Assembly: GCA_966250375.1 (NCBI GenBank)
Contig: CBINHE010000062.1
Coordinates: 1-24,220, forward strand
Direction: 5' to 3'
Length of the DNA stretch: 24,220 bases
Origin: CAMLDH01 sp966250375
GTDB taxonomy: Bacteria; Pseudomonadota; Gammaproteobacteria; Burkholderiales; Burkholderiaceae_D
Numbering within the stretch: position 1 is the stretch's first letter; each line of letters opens with the position of its first letter. The notes below the pieces were generated by a model that searched no databases, was not told where the DNA came from, and saw nothing but the letters and a program-made list of their open reading frames with translations. The translations under genes were made by a program, and so were the position numbers. Shown here piece by piece: positions 14,062 to 20,697 of the stretch.

Positions 14062-14481
14062 CTATTTCGGCAATGCCTGTCTCTGCCGATTGGTGCGGAC
14101 GAGGATACGAATGAATTCCCGCACGATCTGTTGATCATGTTCATTCAATAATTGAAAATCCGCCATCAGTTTCAGATCATCGGTCTTGAATCCACTGGTC
14201 GCATCGCAGGAGTCTAGGCGTCGCTCCTCGCCCCCGAAACGCAACCAATCGACCGGCACACCGAGCCATTGCGCCAGTGTGCGCATTTTGTCCTGCGTCG
14301 GAATCGCCTCACCGACAAGCCATTTGCGCGCAGCATGCACGGTGATTGGAGGGCCGGAAAAACGAATATTGAAGTCCCGCGCCAACTCGGTCGGGCTGTC
14401 GGGGGAGTGATGCGCGTTCCGCAGTGTTTGCTGGAGACGGAGGCTGAAACTCTCTCTTTCATTCGAAATTTTCGCCACCAC
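14062..14481 (-). CDS. XRE-family helix-turn-helix transcriptional regulator
   Basis: The 139-residue protein has an N-terminal lambda-repressor-like DNA-binding domain: FSLRLQQTLRNAHHSPDSP, then a helix-turn-helix region about ITVHAARKWLVGEAIPTQDKM with the recognition helix near residues 47-55, and the characteristic ending LAQWLGVPVDWLRFG (69-83). The C-terminal 55 residues (DLKLMADFQLLNEHDQQIVREFIRILV) are helical and may dimerise. Start is GTG at 14481 with AGGAGA six bases upstream; a second GTG follows at 14478. Target genes are unknown. It is convergent with the DUF1488-like gene, and the next gene on the same strand (14677-15213) lies upstream of it with a 195-bp gap. TTGATTTTGGTCAA at 14521-14534 upstream of its start is a possible operator. 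Confidence 0.85.
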   Translation of the reverse strand: MVAKISNERESFSLRLQQTLRNAHHSPDSPTELARDFNIRFSGPPITVHAARKWLVGEAIPTQDKMRTLAQWLGVPVDWLRFGGEERRLDSCDATSGFKTDDLKLMADFQLLNEHDQQIVREFIRILVRTNRQRQALPK

Positions 14482-14676
14482 AAATGCTCTCCTGATACGC
14501 GAGCCTCAGAAGGCCACAGTATTGATTTTGGTCAACAACGAGTCAGCGCAGAAGAATAACAGAGAGTATGCAATGCCAGTTTGGATTGTAGGTATTAAAC
14601 AAATACAAACCAACAGTAAGGACGGAATTCGGCGTTTACGTAGACCACCAGTGATCTCATGTGACTTAGCTACCCC

Positions 14677-15213
14677 TCAAGTCGCCAATTCAATGTCTTC
14701 TGATTGGGCGCGCAAAACCACGAGCTCTGCCGCGATATTGGCGCACGCATCAATATGCTGACAGCCGATCGCACGAAACGCGGCAAAGCCCACAGCGGCA
14801 GAAACCACTTGGCCCGCGATCGGAACAATTTTCGCCGAGTATTTCACGAGGAGTTTCTTGCCGGTCCGTTTTAACAGGAGGGTAACCAGTTCACGAGTGA
14901 CGACTTTGCCGACCAGAACGCTGCTCATGCCGACGATAATTTCGTACGCGACCAATCGCAATTTTGGCTGCAGACGATTGATTTGCTCCGGCGTCAAGCC
15001 GAATTCGGCATTGATATCTTCAATCAGGCGGGTCAGCATGCGGATATCGGTTGCGATGTCGAGGCCGGGGATCGGCACTGCTGCCACGCCGGCGGAAATC
15101 GCCGCGCGACGCATTACCAGACGCCTGCACTTTTTGCGGATGGCATCAATTTCCTTGGGCGTAGAGGGCCCAAATGCCCAGTAGCTACTCGTGTTTTTTC
15201 CTGGATGCGCCAT
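14677..15213 (-). CDS. Conserved helical protein, DUF697/EcsC-like, unknown function
   Basis: The 178-residue product has a charged N-terminal part (residues 1-36, KEIDAIRKKCRRLVMRRA) and then two hydrophobic Gly/Ala-rich stretches: AAISAGVAAVPIPGLDIATD and IVPIAGQVVSAAVGFAAFRAIG. Between them lies LTRLIEDINAEFGLTPEQIN and a basic LLLKRTGKKLL segment. The PIPGLDxxTD...FGLTPEQ pattern resembles DUF697 (found next to GTPase domains) and EcsC-type membrane-associated proteins, but I cannot assign it firmly. No GTPase domain is present. No strong ribosome site is seen; ATG 15213 is taken because it gives the longest sensible protein. It lies in the accessory stretch between tRNA-Phe and hemA, divergent from the response regulator. 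Confidence 0.65.
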   Translation of the reverse strand: MAHPGKNTSSYWAFGPSTPKEIDAIRKKCRRLVMRRAAISAGVAAVPIPGLDIATDIRMLTRLIEDINAEFGLTPEQINRLQPKLRLVAYEIIVGMSSVLVGKVVTRELVTLLLKRTGKKLLVKYSAKIVPIAGQVVSAAVGFAAFRAIGCQHIDACANIAAELVVLRAQSEDIELAT

Positions 15214-15556
15214 GTCCGAAATGTTGCTGTTAACTTGGTAACATTTGATTCTTTGACCAAGAAACGTGGATGCCCTCTATGCTATTACGATAGCTAGTCC
15301 AGAGCGAACAAATTTGTCAATTCACTTTATGGAGATTACTGTCGGCTATCGAGAGGCGTCCGATTTGCTTGCATCACGAAGCGCCGCTCACACGAACCAC
15401 ACTGCGAACCAATATTATTAAACAAACAAATATGGGGCGTCATTGCGACACCACATGCGAAATATTGCTACATTGAAATGTCAGAGAACCCATACTACGC
15501 ATAGTTTGTTAAATTAGCAGTATTACTTTAACTTACATTGATTGCGAGCCAATATC
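15214..15556. other. 343-bp AT-rich intergenic region between divergent genes
   Basis: No convincing gene is present; a 30-codon ORF at 15329 lacks a ribosome site. Small inverted repeats are visible: CTTGG/CCAAG around 15236-15261, ACATT/AATGT near 15470-15481, and GTTAAA (15508-15513)/TTTAAC (15527-15532) 25 bp before the response-regulator start. TTGTTA (15506-15511) with TAACTT (15529-15534) at 17 bp is a weak promoter candidate for that gene. The region probably carries both divergent promoters. Confidence 0.45.
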
Positions 15557-16246
15557 ATGAGAATTGCAGTGCTCGATGACGACCGTAGCCAGACCGATCT
15601 GATTTGCCAAGTCCTCTCGTCCGCCGGCCACGCGTGCTATCCGTTCCTGAGCGGCGAAGAAATGCTGAATCAATTACGCCGTGAGAGTTTCGATATGCTG
15701 ATTATCGATTGGCAGGTACCGGACTTGAGCGGCGCCGATGTGTTGCGCTGGGCGCGGGGAAAATTGACAGCGAATTTACCGGTACTATTCATGACCAGCC
15801 GTTCTGGCGAAGATGACATTGTTGCGGGCTTGGCCGCAGGCGCAGATGATTACATGATCAAGCCGATCCGCCGCGGCGAACTTGTGGCGCGCGTGCAAGC
15901 GCTGTTGCGGCGCGCGTACCCGAGCCAGAATCCGGTCGAACAAATCCAATTCGGCCATTATATTTTCGAGACGCGCACCGGGCGCCTGAGTGTGAGCGGC
16001 ACAGCGATCGAAGTTACACAAAAGGAATTCGATTTGGCATTATTGTTTTTTCGAAATCTTGGCCGTCCGCTGTCACGGGCATATATCTTGGAGGTGGTGT
16101 GGGCACGTGATATCGAAGTACCATCGCGCACCATGGATACGCATGTATCCCGAGTACGGAGCAAGCTCCAATTACGCCCGGAAAATGGTTTTCGGCTGGC
16201 CCCGGTTTATAGCTACGGCTATCGATTAGAACAAATATCAGGATAA
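15557..16246 (+). CDS. OmpR/PhoB-family response regulator, orphan
   Basis: The 229-residue protein has an N-terminal receiver domain: acidic pocket D7-D9, phospho-acceptor D51 in LIIDWQVPD, switch T80 in FMTSR and K102 in IKPIRR. A winged-helix DNA-binding domain (about 130-227) follows, with EVTQKEFDLALLFFRNLG, RAYILEVVW, the recognition-helix stretch TMDTHVSRVRSKL, and the wing YSYGYRLE. It should bind direct repeats and act as a transcription factor when phosphorylated. No histidine kinase lies on either side, so the partner must be encoded elsewhere or be absent. ATG 15557 is preferred over TTG 15542; neither has a clear Shine-Dalgarno sequence. The gene is flanked by long non-coding stretches, unlike the dense blocks around it. 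Confidence 0.92.
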   Translation: MRIAVLDDDRSQTDLICQVLSSAGHACYPFLSGEEMLNQLRRESFDMLIIDWQVPDLSGADVLRWARGKLTANLPVLFMTSRSGEDDIVAGLAAGADDYMIKPIRRGELVARVQALLRRAYPSQNPVEQIQFGHYIFETRTGRLSVSGTAIEVTQKEFDLALLFFRNLGRPLSRAYILEVVWARDIEVPSRTMDTHVSRVRSKLQLRPENGFRLAPVYSYGYRLEQISG

Positions 16247-16611
16247 AGTAAAGCGCTTTGGGGTCTGCGCAGGAAAAAACATGCTCCCCAAGTTGCTTGC
16301 CCCTGCTGCTGGCACTGACGAGTGCGCCCTACACATGATCCGCATCCACCGTCCCCGCCAAACCCGGCGCCATCATCCCGGTAGCGGCGACCATGGCGAC
16401 GGCGGACTTCATCGGACTCAAACCTTGGTCTTACCCTGTTACCAAGCGCAGCAAAATACATTGTCGTGAAAGCCATCTTTTAACGCACTTCGCCCGCAAC
16501 AGAACGTGAGATTTATAATCCATTCAAATGGACCAGTGGCTTTCCCGCCTTTATGCTGTATAGCAACCAGCTATAATAGAGGCTCATCCAAGTTCGGACT
16601 TTTACCCCGAA
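16247..16611. other. 365-bp gap with possible gene remnant and the hemA promoter
   Basis: No intact gene is supported. On the minus strand 16329-16412 encodes 27 residues (MKSAVAMVAATGMMAPGLAG and TVDADHV, then TAG) that resemble a signal peptide or membrane-segment fragment. It could be the remains of a decayed secreted protein. The right end (16514-16611) is AT-rich, with two TATAAT boxes (16514-16519 and 16572-16577), the second well placed for hemA. Confidence 0.4.
16559..16577 (+). promoter_or_regulatory. hemA -10 box overlapped by an inverted repeat
   Basis: TATAAT at 16572-16577 lies 35 bases before the hemA ATG. TATAGC (16559-16564) and GCTATA (16570-16575) form a perfect 6-bp inverted repeat with a 5-base spacer that overlaps the -10 hexamer. 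The -35 region is poor (near 16549-16555), which suits a promoter that is regulated or needs an activator. Confidence 0.5.
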
Positions 16612-17901
16612 ATGCAACTCCTTGCCGTCGGTCTCAATCACACTACCGCGCCCGTTTCCTTGCGCGAGCGCGTCGCTTTTCCGGTCGACCAGATCGGCCA
16701 AGCGGTGGCGTCCGCACGCGCGTGGTTTGGTCGTAGCGCCGCATCCGGCACGGCCGACGAGGCGGCAATCTTGTCGACTTGCAACCGGACCGAACTGTAC
16801 GCCGCCAATCACGTACCGGGCGGTGTCGATGCCGCGATCGATGCGGCTGCGCATTTTCTGGCCGAGTATCACAAGCTGCCCTATTCCGAATTGCGCCCCT
16901 ATCTGTACACGCTACCGCAGGACAACGCGGTGCGTCATGCATTCCGCGTCGCATCGGGTCTTGATTCGATGGTACTGGGTGAGCCACAGATTCTGGGGCA
17001 AATGAAAGACGCGGTGCGCCAGGCGAATGCTGCCGGCGGACTCGGCACATATTTGCATCAAATGTTCCAGCGCACGTTCGCGGTCGCGAAAGAAGTGCGC
17101 AGCACCACGGAAATCGGCGCCCATAGCGTGTCGATGGCGACCTCGGCGGTGCGGCTGTCGCAACGCATTTTCGATTCGGTGGCCGAGCAACACGTGCTGT
17201 TCATCGGCGCCGGTGAAATGATCGAACTCTGCACCACCCATTTCGCCGCACAGAATCCGAAGACGCTCACCATTGCCAACCGCACGATGGAGCGCGGCGA
17301 ATTGCTCGCGCATCGTTTCAGCGGGCGCGCGATTCGCCTCGCAGACTTGCCGGACCAACTGGCAAAATTCGACATCGTCGTGTCATGCACCGCGTCCTCG
17401 CTGCCGATCATCGGCCTGGGCATGGTCGAACGGGCAATCAAGGCGCGCCGCCACAAGCCAATGTTCATGGTCGATCTGGCAGTACCGCGCGATATCGAAA
17501 CCGAAGTCGGCCGTTTGGACGACGTGTTCCTTTACACGGTCGACGATCTGGGCGCAGTAGTGCAAACCGGCGTTGAAAATCGCCAGGCGGCGGTGGCGCA
17601 AGCCGAAGCGATCATCGAAACCCGCGTGCAATCATTCATGCACTGGGTTGATAGTCGCGCCGTGGTGCCGCTGATTCAGGATTTGCATGAAACCAGCGAA
17701 GCGATGCGTATGCTCGAACTGGAACGCGCAAGAAAGTTGCTGGCCAAAGGCGAAGACATCGATGCGGTGCTGGAAGCATTGTCCAAAGGCCTTACCGCCA
17801 AATTCCTGCATGGCCCGCAACAGGCTCTGCACAACGCGCAGGGCGACGAACGCGCGCGCCTGGCCGCATTGCTGCCGCAATTGTTTCGCACCAAGCGCTA
17901 G
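16612..17901 (+). CDS. hemA: Glutamyl-tRNA reductase
   Basis: The 429-residue enzyme reduces glutamyl-tRNA to glutamate-1-semialdehyde with NADPH, the first committed step of C5-pathway tetrapyrrole synthesis. Seen are the N-terminal MQLLAVGLNHTTAPVSLRERV, catalytic C57 in ILSTCNRTELY, SGLDSMVLGEPQILGQMK, the NADPH-binding loop FIGAGEM, and the C-terminal helical dimerisation domain with ARKLLAKGEDIDAVLEALSKGLTAKFLHGP. Length is usual. No strong Shine-Dalgarno sequence is seen before the ATG, but the N-terminus fits the family exactly. It heads the block hemA-prfA-dsbB-prmC. prfA follows after 89 bp, containing a 6-bp GC hairpin (17924-17938) without a T-run, so read-through is likely. Confidence 0.97.
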   Translation: MQLLAVGLNHTTAPVSLRERVAFPVDQIGQAVASARAWFGRSAASGTADEAAILSTCNRTELYAANHVPGGVDAAIDAAAHFLAEYHKLPYSELRPYLYTLPQDNAVRHAFRVASGLDSMVLGEPQILGQMKDAVRQANAAGGLGTYLHQMFQRTFAVAKEVRSTTEIGAHSVSMATSAVRLSQRIFDSVAEQHVLFIGAGEMIELCTTHFAAQNPKTLTIANRTMERGELLAHRFSGRAIRLADLPDQLAKFDIVVSCTASSLPIIGLGMVERAIKARRHKPMFMVDLAVPRDIETEVGRLDDVFLYTVDDLGAVVQTGVENRQAAVAQAEAIIETRVQSFMHWVDSRAVVPLIQDLHETSEAMRMLELERARKLLAKGEDIDAVLEALSKGLTAKFLHGPQQALHNAQGDERARLAALLPQLFRTKR

Positions 17902-17990
17902 CTGCTCTGACCACCTCCTCGTTCGCGGATTCTCCGCGCTACGTAATGCCGGCACGTTACCGCCACCGAATTCAACACTGAAGAAATGTT

Positions 17991-19073
17991 ATGAAACCCT
18001 CCATGCTATCCAAGCTCGATCAACTGACCGAGCGACTGGAAGAATTAAGCAACCTGCTGATGCAGCCGGACATCACCGCCAACATGGACAACTACCGCAA
18101 GCTGACGCGCGAACATTCAGAGCTGGGGCCGCTGGTCACGTTGTACGGCGCATACAGGCAAGCCGGCAACGATGGAAAAGCGGCGCAGGACATGCTGTCC
18201 GATCCGGACATGAAAGAGTTTGCACAGGAAGAAATCGCAGCAGCCAAAGCGCGCATCGAGCAACTGGAAATCGATTTGCAAAAGATGCTGCTGCCGAAGG
18301 ATCCGAACGATGAGCGCAACATTTTTCTCGAAATTCGGGCCGGCACCGGCGGCGATGAAGCGGCGCTGTTTGCCGGCGATTTACTGCGCATGTACAGCCG
18401 CTTTGCCGAGCGTAACCGCTGGCAGGTCGAGATGATTTCCGAGTCGTCGTCTGAAATCGGCGGCTACAAGGAAGTGATTGTGCGCATCGTCGGTTTCGGC
18501 GCTTATTCAAAACTGAAATTCGAGTCCGGCGGCCACCGCGTGCAACGCGTGCCGACAACTGAAACGCAGGGGCGCATCCATACCTCGGCCTGCACGGTGG
18601 CGGTCATGCCGGAAGCGGATGAGGTTGAGGATGTCAATATCAATCCGGCCGACTTGCGCATTGATACCTACCGCGCGTCCGGCGCCGGCGGCCAGCACAT
18701 CAACAAGACCGATTCCGCAGTGCGCATCACGCATCTGCCGACCGGCATCGTGGTCGAATGCCAGGATGACCGCAGCCAGCACAAGAACAAGGCACAAGCG
18801 ATGAAGGTGCTGGCCGCGCGTATCAAGGACGTGCAGTTGCGTGAGCAGCAGGCGAAAGAAGCCGCGACCCGCAAGTCGTTGATCGGTTCCGGCGACCGTA
18901 GCGAGCGCATCCGCACCTACAACTTCCCGCAGGGGCGCATGACGGACCATCGCATCAATCTGACGCTGTACAAACTCGACTTCATCATGGATGGCGACCT
19001 GGAAGAGTTGACAAATGCGCTGATGGCCGAGCATCAGGCGGAATTGCTGGCCGATCTGGCAGAAAGTGTATAA
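17991..19073 (+). CDS. prfA: Peptide chain release factor 1
   Basis: The 360-residue product recognises UAA and UAG in the ribosomal A site and triggers release of the finished peptide. The GGQ catalytic motif is at 233-235 in SGAGGQHINKTDSAVRITH, and Q235 is the residue methylated by PrmC, encoded two genes downstream. The stop-codon-reading PxT tripeptide is PTT at 188-190 (RVPTTETQGRIHTS), where E. coli has PAT. EIRAGTGGDEAALFAGDL (115-132) is the conserved family stretch, and residues 1-100 are the helical N-domain. The start is ATG 17991, with a weak GAAGAAATG ribosome site; MLSKLDQL (18003) is an alternative four codons later. Full length is normal for RF1. Confidence 0.97.
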   Translation: MKPSMLSKLDQLTERLEELSNLLMQPDITANMDNYRKLTREHSELGPLVTLYGAYRQAGNDGKAAQDMLSDPDMKEFAQEEIAAAKARIEQLEIDLQKMLLPKDPNDERNIFLEIRAGTGGDEAALFAGDLLRMYSRFAERNRWQVEMISESSSEIGGYKEVIVRIVGFGAYSKLKFESGGHRVQRVPTTETQGRIHTSACTVAVMPEADEVEDVNINPADLRIDTYRASGAGGQHINKTDSAVRITHLPTGIVVECQDDRSQHKNKAQAMKVLAARIKDVQLREQQAKEAATRKSLIGSGDRSERIRTYNFPQGRMTDHRINLTLYKLDFIMDGDLEELTNALMAEHQAELLADLAESV

Positions 19074-19160
19074 CCCTGAATTTGGTGCGCCCGCTCAGCA
19101 GGAACCAATTGAAATGCTTGATACTCATACATCGCTTCTCATCAAGGGTCATCAATAAAA

Positions 19161-19637
19161 ATGAAATCTTCAAAACTTGTTTTACTTGCGGTCGCTATCG
19201 CTTCGCTCGTGTTGCTCGGTGTCGCACTTTACATGCAACACGTCCTGAAGATGCTGCCATGTCCATGGTGCGTCATCCAGCGCTATGTGTTTGCCGCGAT
19301 CGCGTTGATTTGTCTGGTGTTCGCTGCGCTACCGGCTGACAAGGCCAAGACCGGCGCAGGTTTGGGTTTTATTGCAGCATTGTCCGGCGCCGGCGTAGCG
19401 ACTTGGCATGTATGGATTCAGGCGCATCCGACCGTCTCGTGCGGTATCGACCCGCTGGAAACCTCGCTCAATACGATCCCGACCGCCAAACTGATGCCGT
19501 TCCTGTTTTATGCCGATGGCTTGTGCACCACCGAATACCCGCCGCTGCTAGGCCTGTCGATACCGCAATGGGCCCTGATCTGGTTTGCCGCATTCGCGCT
19601 CGTGCTGGGTTTGGTCGCATTCAAGCGCAATCGTTGA
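19161..19637 (+). CDS. dsbB: Disulfide bond formation protein DsbB
   Basis: The 158-residue inner-membrane protein reoxidises DsbA and passes electrons to ubiquinone. Four hydrophobic segments are seen at about 5-25, 42-60, 66-86 and 138-155. The first periplasmic loop carries C34-P-W-C37 (the quinone-linked CxxC) followed by the conserved Q40-R41. The second loop holds the C94/C122 pair (SCGID and GLCTTEYPP). All four essential cysteines are therefore present, with spacing close to the family. The ATG lacks a good Shine-Dalgarno sequence; AAGGG lies about 13 bases upstream. It sits between prfA and prmC, which are more often adjacent, and prmC starts ten bases after its stop. dsbC lies elsewhere in the window. 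Confidence 0.94.
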   Translation: MKSSKLVLLAVAIASLVLLGVALYMQHVLKMLPCPWCVIQRYVFAAIALICLVFAALPADKAKTGAGLGFIAALSGAGVATWHVWIQAHPTVSCGIDPLETSLNTIPTAKLMPFLFYADGLCTTEYPPLLGLSIPQWALIWFAAFALVLGLVAFKRNR

Positions 19638-19647
19638 GGTGAAGTCG

Positions 19648-20484
19648 ATGCCGGCTCCCGTTGTCTCGTTTGCCGCCGGTAGCATCAACACGCTGCTGAA
19701 ACAAACACCGCTTAATCCCCTGGAAACCCGCATCCTGCTGACGCATGCGCTGGGTCTGTCGCGAGTGCAATTGATCACGCAGTCCGAACGTGTGGTGACC
19801 GACGAAGAAGCAAAGCGTTTGTCCGCATTATTTCAGCGCCGTGTCGATGGCGAGCCGATCGCCTATATCGTTGGCCATCGCGAATTTTTCGGCTTGTCCT
19901 TCGAAGTATCACCCGACGTACTGATCCCGCGTCCAGAAACCGAATTGCTGGTTGAACTGACGCTGCAACGTCTGCCGAGAAATGGCCGCGTGCTCGATAT
20001 GGGCACTGGCTCCGGTGCGATTCCGGTCGCGATCGCCCATAGCCGGCCGGATGCATCGGTCACAGCCCTCGATGTCAGCGCAGCGGCATTGACGATTGCC
20101 CGCCGCAATGCAGAGCGGCACAAGACGAATATCGCGTTCCTGCACAGCGACTGGTATGGCGCTCTCACCGACGAGTGTTTCGACATCATCGTTGCCAATC
20201 CGCCATACATCGTTGCCGACGATGCGCATCTGGTCCAGGGCGATTTGCGCTTTGAACCGATAAGCGCGCTGACCGACCATGCGGATGGCTTGTCCGCGCT
20301 ACGCACCATCATCGCAGGCGCAACACTTCATTTATCGCCGCAGGGCTGGCTCATGATGGAACACGGCTATGACCAGTCATCCACCGTGCGCGCCCTACTG
20401 ACCGCACAGGGATTTGGCGAGGTACAGAGCTGGAAAGACCTGGCAGCGATAGAACGCGTCAGCGGTGGTCTCGGAAGAAATTAA
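19648..20484 (+). CDS. prmC: Peptide chain release factor N5-glutamine methyltransferase
   Basis: The 278-residue enzyme methylates the glutamine of the GGQ motif in RF1 and RF2 using S-adenosylmethionine. The N-terminal helical domain (1-75, LETRILLTHALG) binds the release factor. The methyltransferase fold shows FSPDVLIPRPETELLVE-like residues (VSPDVLIPRPETELL), the SAM loop VLDMGTGSGAIPVA, ALDVSAAAL, and the substrate-glutamine motif NPPY in IIVANPPYI. The end is WKDLAAIERVSGG, where relatives read DLAGxxRVxxG. ATG 19648 is chosen with a GAGGTGAA ribosome site; the frame is open upstream to 19585 but overlaps dsbB. It is probably co-transcribed with prfA, whose product is its substrate. 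Confidence 0.95.
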   Translation: MPAPVVSFAAGSINTLLKQTPLNPLETRILLTHALGLSRVQLITQSERVVTDEEAKRLSALFQRRVDGEPIAYIVGHREFFGLSFEVSPDVLIPRPETELLVELTLQRLPRNGRVLDMGTGSGAIPVAIAHSRPDASVTALDVSAAALTIARRNAERHKTNIAFLHSDWYGALTDECFDIIVANPPYIVADDAHLVQGDLRFEPISALTDHADGLSALRTIIAGATLHLSPQGWLMMEHGYDQSSTVRALLTAQGFGEVQSWKDLAAIERVSGGLGRN

Positions 20485-20533
20485 CAACCTGAATTTTTGC
20501 AACAAATACAAATCGGGATTCGTCAGCGCCATG

Positions 20534-20562
20534 TTGACAATCCTCATCTGTCAGCAAATCAT
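20534..20562 (+). promoter_or_regulatory. Candidate promoter upstream of tex
   Basis: A perfect -35 TTGACA lies at 20534-20539, and AATCAT at 20557-20562 (4 of 6 to consensus) follows at a 17-bp spacing. It lies in the 213-bp gap after prmC. A second -10-like TATAAC (20615-20620) lacks a -35. The long gap itself argues that tex has its own promoter. Confidence 0.4.
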
Positions 20563-20697
20563 CTCGGATGAAAATGGCGCCTTGAAACCGCAGCCATTGC
20601 ATCAAAAAGCCCCCTATAACGCCCTGACTGTCAAGACTGGCGCATTTATGCCAATTGCGTATCATTCTGAGCTTCCTTCCTCTCAATTTCGTTCACG

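Noticed and set aside
14573..14761. Plus-strand ORF MPVWIVGIKQ... with a weak GAGAG ribosome site, divergent from the XRE gene
   Set aside because: Its second half overlaps the end of the 14677-15213 gene in antisense and it shows no family features; kept only as a weak possibility.
16281..16469. Plus-strand ORF of 62 codons rich in His and Arg before hemA
   Set aside because: Low-complexity composition from GC-rich antisense sequence, no ribosome site.
18552..18560. Release factor 1 tripeptide PTT instead of PAT as a sign of altered stop-codon reading
   Set aside because: The family rule is PxT and the middle residue is known to vary; all other RF1 features are normal.
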